The notes below the pieces were generated by a model that searched no databases, had not been told where the DNA came from, and saw only the letters and a program-made list of their open reading frames with translations. 64,000 bases of DNA from Kosakonia radicincitans DSM 16656 (GTDB taxonomy: Bacteria > Pseudomonadota > Gammaproteobacteria > Enterobacterales > Enterobacteriaceae). This document shows positions 16,772 through 24,395 of the stretch, one piece after another; the stretch's first letter is position 1; each line of letters begins with the position of its first letter. Both the position numbers and the translations under genes were made by a program. The stretch covers positions 1-64,000 of the forward strand of contig NZ_CP018017.1 of NCBI RefSeq assembly GCF_000280495.2, written 5' to 3'.

Positions 16772-16840
16772 GAAACACTCCAGAGGATGATGGCAGGAAA
16801 ATAGCCCGGCGCGGCGGATACCGACACCGGGGAGGAGGGG

Positions 16841-17395
16841 TTAGCTTTCGATTTTGCTGACGTTTACGGTGTCATCGTCGTTACGCTTTACACCCAGCAT
16901 GGTATCGCCATCGACTTCGATAATGCCGTCAAAGTAGTCGGTCATTTCGTCATAGCTGACTTCATCAAGGTCATCCAGCCGGTAGGAAGAGCCATCCGGC
17001 AGAACAAACTGACCATCCAGCGTGGCAAGGTCATACGCCAGCGGGGTAACCGTGAAGTAATACTCATCGGTGAACCAGACCGCGCCAACCACCAGTGGGT
17101 GAGAAATGTGGAATTCGACGGTGTTATAGCCCTGCGCTGCGATTGCATCCAGCAAATCAATGAAGCCGGGCATCGTATCGCCATCCCAGCCATCAGCCGA
17201 TAAGGAAGGCTTGAGGTTATCCCAGTCGCTCAGACTGAAAAACACTGTGCCCTCACCGTCATCGCTGATATGGGATGAAATGTACGTCGCGCTTGCTTTT
17301 GAAGCCATTGCAAACAGGAAGTCCTCATCGAGCACGTGTTTGAGGGAGGTTTTAAAAACCTTGTCAGTGCCTGCTGCCGGGATAATCGCTAACAT
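16841..17395 (-). CDS. Hypothetical acidic protein
   Basis: 184 residues from the ATG at 17395, preceded by AGGTG. Strongly acidic (many Asp in SYRLDDLDEVSYDEMTDYF), typical of many soluble plasmid proteins and of DNA mimics, though no specific anti-restriction family is recognised. First gene of the unit 17395-15440. Confidence 0.65.
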   Translation of the reverse strand: MLAIIPAAGTDKVFKTSLKHVLDEDFLFAMASKASATYISSHISDDGEGTVFFSLSDWDNLKPSLSADGWDGDTMPGFIDLLDAIAAQGYNTVEFHISHPLVVGAVWFTDEYYFTVTPLAYDLATLDGQFVLPDGSSYRLDDLDEVSYDEMTDYFDGIIEVDGDTMLGVKRNDDDTVNVSKIES

Positions 17396-17402
17396 GAAAC
17401 AC

Positions 17403-17457
17403 CTCAGTGGTTGTGTTGGTCTGTTTTTATTATCGAACGACTGAGTCTGCTGACGAA
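17403..17457 (-). promoter_or_regulatory. TTCGTCA-family promoter
   Basis: TTCGTCA (complement of 17451-17457), 18 nt, then TAATAA on the minus strand. The perfect 6-bp arms CTCAGT (17403-17408) and ACTGAG (17440-17445) enclose the -10. Confidence 0.65.
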
Positions 17458-17549
17458 GGAAAAAAGGGGACAAAAAGAGGCTGTTTTCTCAATAAAATCA
17501 GAAAGATTGTGACGGCCCGAATTCAGATGAAACGGGCGCAGACGGGGGG

Positions 17550-17720
17550 TTATTTGCTGGCGGATTCGGCTTCGTAAATGACTTCGTCGGCCCAGTCTCG
17601 ATCAAATCCCGGCATCACCGGTAATGCTGCAACGACATCGGTAGGGAGGGCATCAATATAATCGCGCATGGCTTTTGCCACTTCCAGCAGTTCATTTTGC
17701 TTCATCATTTTCTCGCTCAT
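17550..17720 (-). CDS. Small acidic protein downstream of ccdB
   Basis: 56 residues, from ATG 17718-17720, eight bases after the ccdB stop. Helical N-terminus with acidic end (DRDWADEVIYEAESASK). Not in the ordinary ccd operon, so it may be a third component or simply the next gene. Not recognised. Confidence 0.55.
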   Translation of the reverse strand: MSEKMMKQNELLEVAKAMRDYIDALPTDVVAALPVMPGFDRDWADEVIYEAESASK

Positions 17721-17728
17721 TATCTCTG

Positions 17729-18037
17729 TCAGAAACCATCCAGCAGGAAGTCCACCGCACTTTTGATAGTGTGCCGGAACGGAGATGCGTCCATGACCGC
17801 CTGACCGAGCTGCTTCACGCGGACTGAAGCCATTTCATGCGTCATCAGGATAACGTCATTCCCTTCCACCTGTATGACCGGAGTTAATCGCGCAACCGGG
17901 GCCGAGGCTCCTTTTTTAAGCCGATGAAGGGGGATCACCAGGCGGGTATTTAACTCGCCAATGATGTCGCTCTGTATATCCAGCAGGTAAGGGTATGCCT
18001 GGCTGTTGCCGGGATTGCGGTAAACGGTATATTGCAT
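17729..18037 (-). CDS. ccdB: CcdB-like gyrase-poison toxin
   Basis: 102 residues, the size of F CcdB. Shared landmarks are MQYTVYRNP at the start, LLDIQSDII, RLVIPL, MTHEMASV and a C-terminal amphipathic helix. In F CcdB the last residues Trp-Gly-Ile are needed to poison gyrase; here they are Asp-Gly-Phe, so activity could differ. It follows ccdA by two bases. Confidence 0.85.
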   Translation of the reverse strand: MQYTVYRNPGNSQAYPYLLDIQSDIIGELNTRLVIPLHRLKKGASAPVARLTPVIQVEGNDVILMTHEMASVRVKQLGQAVMDASPFRHTIKSAVDFLLDGF

Positions 18038-18039
18038 TA

Positions 18040-18279
18040 TCAGAACGTCCTGTATTCGTCAGACAGTAACCCATGCTCTTCAGTGATGCGGTTCAACTCC
18101 TGAATACCAGCACGATTCTGTCGTTTCCATTCTTCCGCTGCACTGGCCTTCAGTTTGCTCTGAAGCGCTTCTGCCAGCGTGGCGGACAAGTTAATCCCAG
18201 CGTCTTTTGCCTGCTGTACGAGCATTGGCTCAAGGGTGACACTGACGGTTTTTTTCTGGCGAGCAGCTGTAGCCTGCAT
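18040..18279 (-). CDS. ccdA: CcdA-like antitoxin
   Basis: 79 residues. A ribbon-helix-helix N-terminus (KKTVSVTLEPMLVQQAKDAG) is followed by a flexible, charged C-terminal tail that would wrap CcdB. Start ATG preceded by GGAGGA. It should autorepress with CcdB. Confidence 0.85.
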   Translation of the reverse strand: MQATAARQKKTVSVTLEPMLVQQAKDAGINLSATLAEALQSKLKASAAEEWKRQNRAGIQELNRITEEHGLLSDEYRTF

Positions 18280-18288
18280 GTGTCCTCC

Positions 18289-18322
18289 AATAAAAAAGCA
18301 CGTGTCGATTACACGTGCTTTA
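18289..18322 (-). terminator. Terminator between the 18418 unit and ccdA
   Basis: The stem AAAGCACGTG/CACGTGCTTT is followed by TTTATT on the minus strand, just before the ccdA ribosome-binding site. The perfect CACGTG palindromes could also act in ccd regulation. Confidence 0.65.
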
Positions 18323-18417
18323 AGTATGCGCCCATTTTATCCCACCAGCAAATTTGTTTGCCTCCGAGAGAGTCTACTGCGTCAGTTCAGCAGGTCAGAT
18401 GGCCTAGACCGCAGAGG

Positions 18418-18882
18418 CTACGTTTTTCCAATCATGATAAGCAACACACGCCTGTTTGGCAGGTTGGCTGCAACTTTAGCTGCTTTATCAATGCTTTGTG
18501 CTGTATACACTACCCCTCTTTCTTTCAGGTTCTCCGCGTTCTGACGCAGCGTTTCCTCTGAAAAGCTGGACGACTCATCAATGCCAACTGGGCCGGGCTT
18601 TGCACCGCGCAAACTGAATGGCACAGGGCCATGCCAATCATTCTTTACCAGTAACAGTCGGGCATCAATGATCCGTCCTGGTAGCGTTCTTTCGATGAGG
18701 TAACTTTTTCCGGTTCCAGTGCTGCCAATCAGGCAAACGGTGTAACCGAAACGCAATGCCCATCGAATGATTAGAGCCCAATACCGCGCCCGGAACGCGG
18801 AAATGACAGGCATTTCACCTGGTCTAAATACCGCTGCGAAAAGACATGAATAGCTATATTTCTCAGCGTTACAATCTTTCAT
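18418..18882 (-). CDS. P-loop ATPase-like protein
   Basis: 154 residues. The Walker A motif GSTGTGKS lies near residue 53 and a hydrophobic strand ending in PVGIDESSSF could be Walker B. A late strand VLLIMIGKT ends the protein. It is too short for a full AAA+ or VirD4-type enzyme, and it may be a minimal P-loop partner of the membrane proteins upstream. Its start overlaps the 18879 gene by 4 bp. A 54-residue P-loop ORF at 23299-23463 shares an IIDA[RK]L...K segment. Confidence 0.65.
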   Translation of the reverse strand: MKDCNAEKYSYSCLFAAVFRPGEMPVISAFRARYWALIIRWALRFGYTVCLIGSTGTGKSYLIERTLPGRIIDARLLLVKNDWHGPVPFSLRGAKPGPVGIDESSSFSEETLRQNAENLKERGVVYTAQSIDKAAKVAANLPNRRVLLIMIGKT

Positions 18883-19550
18883 AAAACTTTATCCAGTGAT
18901 GTGTTTTTGGGGAATTTTCTGCCCGCCCAGCAGGTAGCTGGTGTATCTGAAGTACATAACATCTTGTAGTTGCCTCTGACTATCTCTCTGGATATAGACT
19001 TATCAAATTCATTTCTATCCATATCAAATAGCCAGTAGAACCCATCAGCATAGATAATTGTGGTTCGATTGGGATCCGAAGCTACGACGCGAGCATCCGT
19101 AATCAAATTCTCCTCATAGCGCAAAGGCGAAGCGGAGAAAAAGAATATTATTAATACGAACCAACTCCCTATGAAACACGGTAAAACATGTTTTTTGCAA
19201 TCCTTTAAACCATCTTTGTTGCCTTTCATTTTGTAGTCATAAAGACCAAGCAAAAAAAGTAAGAAAGAAAAAGCAAACCCCAGAAAAACGTGAGTATAAA
19301 ACTGATGGATGCCGTCACTCCATGTAATACTGATACTTCCAGCATTTGTTCTTTTTGTTGTTATTTCTAATACGGAAATGAAAATGGCTGTTAACTGACT
19401 AAAACAAAATATTTTTATGCTTAATTCAGACTTAAACGCTTTGTTATATACTAATACAATCACAAAAAGTATTACGATTACAAAAGCTGTAATCATAAAC
19501 TCACTCATCATCATGAGCACACTGTTATTAATACTGTAATTTATGTTCAT
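18879..19550 (-). CDS. Membrane protein (about four spans)
   Basis: 223 residues. The ATG at 19548-19550 is chosen because AAGGAG has correct spacing. Four hydrophobic segments (about residues 12-32, 43-60, 78-100 and 118-140) precede a soluble C-terminal domain with two cysteines. Overlaps the P-loop gene, suggesting a pair. Not recognised. Confidence 0.65.
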   Translation of the reverse strand: MNINYSINNSVLMMMSEFMITAFVIVILFVIVLVYNKAFKSELSIKIFCFSQLTAIFISVLEITTKRTNAGSISITWSDGIHQFYTHVFLGFAFSFLLFLLGLYDYKMKGNKDGLKDCKKHVLPCFIGSWFVLIIFFFSASPLRYEENLITDARVVASDPNRTTIIYADGFYWLFDMDRNEFDKSISREIVRGNYKMLCTSDTPATCWAGRKFPKNTSLDKVL

Positions 19551-19603
19551 CATCACTCCTTAATTTCACAACTTTTCATCATTTTATTTGAGAATTGACA
19601 GGC

Positions 19604-20014
19604 TTATCGAGTAGGGGGTTTAGCGTCCTTGAATATGTTCGCTCGTGTGGCGCTCACTAGACACCAGATAACAGAAGAAAGCAGAGCAAGCATTGCGTAA
19701 ACCATTCGGAAGTTTGAATCCCACTTCGCGGTTACTATTGATTCATCGACCGCCTCGCGAACGCAGGGAGATTCGATAAGTGTCGGGGGAGTCGTGGATT
19801 GTGGCTCTTCGGTACATACCATTAGTTTGCCGACCGGAGCACCATCAATGACAGCCCTGGCTGCACTAACCAGATGCGCTGAAGGTGAACCTGAATAGTT
19901 CATGCAGATGAACGTGATAAATAAAGCAATCGCCGGGCCGGAGACCAGAGTGAAGAATGCGAAGCTGCGGCAGGCCGTAGTATGGCGATGCAAATTAGCG
20001 AGAAATGTCATCAT
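19604..20014 (-). CDS. Membrane protein, paralogue of 20947-21405
   Basis: 136 residues with two spans flanking a periplasmic loop. The segment from PAIALFITFIC to VCTEEPQS matches the second protein (PAVALLLILFC...VCPEEKS), including paired Cys positions, so the two are paralogues. Overlaps the preceding gene by 4 bp. Confidence 0.65.
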   Translation of the reverse strand: MMTFLANLHRHTTACRSFAFFTLVSGPAIALFITFICMNYSGSPSAHLVSAARAVIDGAPVGKLMVCTEEPQSTTPPTLIESPCVREAVDESIVTAKWDSNFRMVYAMLALLSSVIWCLVSATRANIFKDAKPPTR

Positions 20015-20643
20015 GATTTGTCACTCTGGGTTTTAGTCGTATCCGACTCGGTGTCACATCGCTGGAAAGCTACTTGAGGAGGAATTTGATCAACCCCGGT
20101 AAAGCAATATTTCAGGGATAGTTGCTTTTTTCCCTCATCCAGTCCAACAAAAAAGATATCGACCGGATCTTCATGAAGTAGCTCTTTTGAGAGCCGGTTG
20201 TAGGCCATCCAGCTCCCAACCATATCGACCATTGGCTTAAATTTATCAGTTGCGTTATCTGTAGGTTTAAATGGAATTACACGGAAAACATTCCATCGTG
20301 AGCAACGAACCAGCAATTGAGCATCACTCTGAAAGACGTCCAGATCAGTGTTATTTGTCAGGACTTTACACAGCGACTTGAGATCGTTACCCCTGACCTC
20401 CAGTTGGCTGAAGCTTCTATAATACTTTTCACATCCAGTTAAGTGCTGAGCGTAGCACTGCTTCAACAGTGTTGTGTCGTTACTGGCCTGCAATTGAGTA
20501 TCTTTCGCCACATAGGCATCACTGATAAGAAAATCGGGATAGAGGTGTCCCTCCCATAGCAGTTTCTCGGCGATAGCGCCCCCCAGCACCACCACCAATA
20601 AGATAAAAAAAATTGGGAACGTCTTACCCAGAGGTATTTTCAT
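20011..20643 (-). CDS. Membrane-anchored periplasmic protein
   Basis: 210 residues from the ATG at 20643. One N-terminal hydrophobic anchor (PIFFILLVVVLGGAIA) is followed by a large soluble domain with several cysteines that could form disulphides. It stands between the paralogous membrane proteins in a cotranscribed cluster, which suggests one envelope complex. Not recognised. Confidence 0.65.
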   Translation of the reverse strand: MKIPLGKTFPIFFILLVVVLGGAIAEKLLWEGHLYPDFLISDAYVAKDTQLQASNDTTLLKQCYAQHLTGCEKYYRSFSQLEVRGNDLKSLCKVLTNNTDLDVFQSDAQLLVRCSRWNVFRVIPFKPTDNATDKFKPMVDMVGSWMAYNRLSKELLHEDPVDIFFVGLDEGKKQLSLKYCFTGVDQIPPQVAFQRCDTESDTTKTQSDKS

Positions 20644-20658
20644 AAATCTCACCAGTCG

Positions 20659-20892
20659 TTAATTTGAGGTAAATTTGCTTTCCAGATTCAGAATGCATTT
20701 TTCATGTGCATACATGACGGCGGAATCATGGCCGTAATAGAGTTCGCCATTTTCACGCTGCCACTCACGCGCTTTTCGGGTACGGAATGCTTCTGACATA
20801 TGTTTTCCACACAACTCACATGGCCCGAAAAAGTCGCTGCTGCGGCCTGTTGATTTTGTGAGTCTGACGATATTGCCTGTAGGTCTACCCAT
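20659..20892 (-). CDS. Small zinc-finger protein
   Basis: 77 residues from an ATG preceded by GGGGG. CELCGKH followed much later by HEKC makes a plausible C2HC or C3H zinc site. Similar small proteins occur in phages. Function unknown. Confidence 0.6.
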   Translation of the reverse strand: MGRPTGNIVRLTKSTGRSSDFFGPCELCGKHMSEAFRTRKAREWQRENGELYYGHDSAVMYAHEKCILNLESKFTSN

Positions 20893-20946
20893 ACTGCCCC
20901 CTGTGCTGCTGGCATTGACCGGCTGTCTGCCGTGCTAAATGAGTGG

Positions 20947-21405
20947 TTATTTATCCGCGTCATCATCGGATTCTTTCGGCACGAGTTTTGTATAGCTAAA
21001 TGTCATATCAGAGGGACGGATCCCATAGCGCCACGGCTTTCTGCGGTAGTTAACTGCCTCGCTTACCATCCAGCAGATAAGAGCGATACCCGCCACTATC
21101 AGGTAGCCTTTGAGCAACAGCGAGTCCCATTGTTTAATGGCATCATCGGCATTCACCACGTGTCGCTGGCATTCTGAGGAGCGGAACGCGGCAAACACTG
21201 ATTTCTCTTCAGGGCAAACCATGACCGAGGTGCTGGTGGCATTTCCAACCAGACTACGGGCCTGATCGAGGAAGACCTTGGATGGTGAACTGGTAAGAAC
21301 TGTGCAGAACAGAATGAGCAGTAACGCAACTGCCGGAGCAGTGACAAACGAGAAAATGAATGCCTGCCCGGATTTCCATAAAACGTCGCTGATGTAAAAT
21401 TTCAT
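20947..21405 (-). CDS. Membrane protein, paralogue of 19604-20014
   Basis: 152 residues with two spans (about residues 17-38 and 98-115), a Cys-containing loop between them and a charged cytoplasmic tail. Start ATG preceded by GAGGAAA. Aligns with the 136-residue protein across the first span and loop. Confidence 0.65.
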   Translation of the reverse strand: MKFYISDVLWKSGQAFIFSFVTAPAVALLLILFCTVLTSSPSKVFLDQARSLVGNATSTSVMVCPEEKSVFAAFRSSECQRHVVNADDAIKQWDSLLLKGYLIVAGIALICWMVSEAVNYRRKPWRYGIRPSDMTFSYTKLVPKESDDDADK

Positions 21406-21457
21406 GTCGGTGTTTCCTCTTATCGGTATTCAGGCCCAGAGCAGCCCGGGGCTTAAT

Positions 21458-21655
21458 TTATGCTGACTGGAGTCCGCCAGATTGTTTCTCTTCAGCGCGG
21501 GTATTCCAGCGCGTCACAGCGGCTTGTTCGGAGTCCTGAAACGCCACCGTGGCCTCACAGGAATTGCAGCAGGCGCGAAAATTATTCGAAATCTCCCGAA
21601 CCCGGATAGATGAACAACCGCAGAAAGGGCAGGGCTTGACGTTATCGTGTCTCAT
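21458..21655 (-). CDS. Lar-like restriction alleviation protein
   Basis: 65 residues from the ATG at 21655, preceded by GAGGAAA. The CPFCG...CNSC zinc ribbon and the ending AVTRWNTRAE are characteristic of the Lar/Rac restriction-alleviation family. These proteins modulate type I restriction (EcoKI) by aiding modification. A gene like this fits a region that enters a new host early in conjugation. Confidence 0.75.
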   Translation of the reverse strand: MRHDNVKPCPFCGCSSIRVREISNNFRACCNSCEATVAFQDSEQAAVTRWNTRAEEKQSGGLQSA

Positions 21656-21677
21656 CGTATTTCCTCGCTGGTGGGCT

Positions 21678-22373
21678 TTATCCACCGAAGCTATTGAGCC
21701 GAATTTCAGGTTCATCACCGAGCTCGTACATGTGTCCCATTTCGTTCATGATGGTGCTACTGCCATTGAACCAGGTAACCATGCATCGCCAGTGCTGACT
21801 GCCGTTTTCACCCCAGCGGCTCACGCCCGCAGCATCCATTTCGTCTTCAGTGATAAAGAAATCCGCGCCCGGCAGTTTCTCGGCATCAAGGCAGATCTCA
21901 GGCTCAACGACGAAGCAGATACCGTTGCTGTTCATGACGTACATACGCCGCTCAAGGGTTTCAGTACTGACAATGACCTGCTTATCAGAAGTAAGGTGTG
22001 ATTTAGTGACTTCCATGCGAATCAGGTTCTTTGCATTAGCCTGTCCACTCGCAAAAACCATTGACGCATTGCGAACCATTAACTCAGCAGCTTCTTCACC
22101 GAAGCTACGAAGGCCCATCAGTGCAAGCAACTCACTACATTCGGCTTTACCGAGGTTGCCAGTAGTCAGATTAACCACGCCTTGTAGAGTGCTCAGTTCA
22201 ACCGGTTGTGACCGGAGGATGTCGCGAAGCAGTGTATTACCCGCCGTGCCCGGGTCGCTCCAACTGGAGGATTCGGGACGCTGATTTTCAAGAAATAGGG
22301 CGCTTTGCAGTAAAGCCGCTGGTGGCTTTCCGGCAAAACTCAGTTTTACTCTGACCGAATCGAATGGGTGCAT
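21678..22373 (-). CDS. Hypothetical protein
   Basis: 231 residues from the ATG at 22373, which has GGAG ten bases upstream. Soluble, no recognised motif. First gene behind the TTCGTCA promoter at 22420-22450 and probably cotranscribed with the Lar-like and membrane genes. Confidence 0.65.
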   Translation of the reverse strand: MHPFDSVRVKLSFAGKPPAALLQSALFLENQRPESSSWSDPGTAGNTLLRDILRSQPVELSTLQGVVNLTTGNLGKAECSELLALMGLRSFGEEAAELMVRNASMVFASGQANAKNLIRMEVTKSHLTSDKQVIVSTETLERRMYVMNSNGICFVVEPEICLDAEKLPGADFFITEDEMDAAGVSRWGENGSQHWRCMVTWFNGSSTIMNEMGHMYELGDEPEIRLNSFGG

Positions 22374-22419
22374 GACGGCGGTTTCTCCATAATATCGTGA
22401 AGCTAAAAACTGTTTTAAT

Positions 22420-22450
22420 CCTATTATCCCACCGGTCGACAATTGACGAA
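22420..22450 (-). promoter_or_regulatory. TTCGTCA-family promoter
   Basis: TTCGTCA (complement of 22444-22450) is followed after 17 nt by TAATAG on the minus strand. Probably drives the run of genes down to 18418. Confidence 0.65.
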
Positions 22451-22503
22451 GTAATCGGGTATGAAATGGACACCCCTTCGATAATTCACATATAGCGAAG
22501 CCT

Positions 22504-22695
22504 TTACGCCTTTGTCTTATCCGCAGGCTGGGGAATGCAATAACTTAAGATGGTGATAGTTTCCCCACGCTTTGCTTTAGGCGCGGCACTCTGGCATTCA
22601 TCATAGGTTTTGTAGTCAGGTATTTTCTGAGAGGTGACACCACTTGGATTAAGACCACTTGAATAAAGCCCAATCACGAGAACTAAAGTAAACAT
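22504..22695 (-). CDS. Small exported protein
   Basis: 63 residues with a short hydrophobic N-terminus (FTLVLVIGLYSSG) that may be a signal or anchor, then a soluble part with two cysteines that could pair. Start ATG preceded by GGAG. Not recognised. Confidence 0.55.
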   Translation of the reverse strand: MFTLVLVIGLYSSGLNPSGVTSQKIPDYKTYDECQSAAPKAKRGETITILSYCIPQPADKTKA

Positions 22696-22876
22696 GTTAT
22701 TACTCCAGAATGTATTGATGGAAAGTAAGTGAGAATGCCATTATCCATTTCTCCTAAAATCCCGAAAAAACTTTTCAAGAAAGGTACTTTTCGGTTACTT
22801 CAGCGTAAGCATACTTAGATCGCAAAATGAGTGAATAAATAACTTTGCTCTGCAATTGTTTTTGCTGAACTTCAAA

Positions 22877-23272
22877 TTAATCAGTCATCGATTTCATCAG
22901 GCAAGTGAAAAGCTGAGACGTAAAGCTTGCCATCATGAAAATCCAAACCATCTTGGCAGTGATAATCGGAAATTCGAGAGTGCCAATATAATAAATAATA
23001 ATTATCAATCCCCCCAAGGCCAGACATCCAAGGAGACCTGCTGCTGCCTTTAGGAAATCACTGCCTTCAGGATTCTGGAATGTGAATCCAGTTATAATCA
23101 GCGAGGAAAAACAAGCGAACAAACAAGTTCTATACAAAGGCCAGTCCCCGGATATAACATTTTCTCGAATAAGCACTGCCCATATCAAAAATTCAATGCT
23201 GAAAATAATCAGCGGAACTGCGAGCACACGAAATGAAAGTTTTTCATATAAAGTGGTAATAATTGATGTCAT
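22877..23272 (-). CDS. Membrane protein with four spans
   Basis: 131 residues from the ATG at 23272. Four hydrophobic segments are spaced as in the 140-residue protein at 23545-23967, including a shared short loop (F.NPEGSDFL versus YDPNEYEYFL), so the two look like diverged copies. Not recognised. Confidence 0.6.
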   Translation of the reverse strand: MTSIITTLYEKLSFRVLAVPLIIFSIEFLIWAVLIRENVISGDWPLYRTCLFACFSSLIITGFTFQNPEGSDFLKAAAGLLGCLALGGLIIIIYYIGTLEFPIITAKMVWIFMMASFTSQLFTCLMKSMTD

Positions 23273-23298
23273 AGCAAACCCCGCTTGCAATATTCAAA

Positions 23299-23463
23299 TT
23301 AATTTTCGTGGTTTTTACCTGCTTTTAACAAACGCGTTATTTCATCAGTAAGGCAGAAACTTTTCCCAGATGATGGTTTCCCGATAACCACAACGTGACC
23401 AGTACTTGGAGTTCCCTCTACTTTAAAAAATGCAAGTTTTGCATCGATAATTTTATTTTTCAT
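23299..23463 (-). CDS. Small P-loop protein (54 aa)
   Basis: ATG at 23461-23463. The peptide contains a strand VVVIGKPSSGKS, a good Walker A motif, but nothing else of an ATPase. The upstream IIDAKLAFFK segment resembles IIDARLLLVK in the 18418-18882 protein. It may be a fragment of a duplicated P-loop gene, flanked by the two similar membrane genes. The ribosome-binding site is weak. Confidence 0.45.
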   Translation of the reverse strand: MKNKIIDAKLAFFKVEGTPSTGHVVVIGKPSSGKSFCLTDEITRLLKAGKNHEN

Positions 23464-23544
23464 TGCATCGGTAACCTTGTATGACGTGGGGGTAAATTTT
23501 GTGCGTTAATGTTCAATGATAATATTAATCGCGAAATACTGTAT

Positions 23545-23967
23545 CTATAGGGTCTGTTGATTAAGACTATCCCTCTTGAAGTAAAATACAATCATCATTC
23601 CTATCTGTATGGAATAGGAAGCCAATTCAGCATATGTTACATAATTGCTTGTGATGAAGGAAAAACCTCGCGCGATTACAAGTAGGAGTATTGATGCAAT
23701 AAACACTAAAACCCAAACGGTAAGCATTCCCAGCACTGAAAGAAAGTACTCATATTCATTTGGGTCGTAAAATACAAATGCTGTTGAGAATATTGCAATA
23801 ATACATAACGGAAGTGATGTAGCGAGTTCCGACCATTGAAGGTCAATTTTTCCAACCACCAGCAATGTAGAAATGACAGCGTACTGTATAGCCGATAGAA
23901 CTGTTACCGGAATCGCAGCTCGAATGAACTTAAAAACAGAATGTTGTGTTTTAGCCTGGTTTTTCAT
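23545..23967 (-). CDS. Membrane protein with four spans
   Basis: 140 residues, four hydrophobic segments, basic N-terminal cytoplasmic end. Diverged copy of the protein at 22877-23272. Not recognised. Confidence 0.6.
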   Translation of the reverse strand: MKNQAKTQHSVFKFIRAAIPVTVLSAIQYAVISTLLVVGKIDLQWSELATSLPLCIIAIFSTAFVFYDPNEYEYFLSVLGMLTVWVLVFIASILLLVIARGFSFITSNYVTYAELASYSIQIGMMIVFYFKRDSLNQQTL

Positions 23968-24054
23968 GTGTTACCACCTGTCATTTGTTTCGAAACCAAT
24001 CATAACCAGAGTGATAGATTTCAGAGTGAATAAACCACTACAAAACGCCCCCAT

Positions 24055-24375
24055 TTATTGCTGGACATCATCCGCAGGAGTGGCATAAAACTCACGACCT
24101 GACGCGCCGAGTTTTTTCTGAAGCTTCTTTGTTGCTTCAGCCTGACTTCGGGCCTTGAAATAGAACGTCCTGATAAAATCCCCATTGTTGTAGTTAACGT
24201 CCTCTGGATTTGCCCATTTCTGCATAGCAACAAACCGGATAGAAGGCTTCGGGATGGTTTTCACCTCGACATACCCCCGGCCCTTGCAGCGAAAACACAC
24301 ACCGCCTTGAACGTGCCGGAACGCTCGGATCTCACCCTTACCACCCAGACAGCGTGGGCATTCAATTTTATGCAT
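24055..24375 (-). CDS. DnaJ-type zinc-finger protein
   Basis: 106 residues. CPRCLGGKGE and CFRCKGRGYV are two CxxCxGxG motifs, enough for one zinc as in DnaJ cysteine-rich domains. The C-terminal half is basic. It follows the DinG-like helicase gene closely on the same strand. Function unknown. Confidence 0.65.
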   Translation of the reverse strand: MHKIECPRCLGGKGEIRAFRHVQGGVCFRCKGRGYVEVKTIPKPSIRFVAMQKWANPEDVNYNNGDFIRTFYFKARSQAEATKKLQKKLGASGREFYATPADDVQQ

Positions 24376-24395
24376 AGCAACCTCTCGACTGTTGA

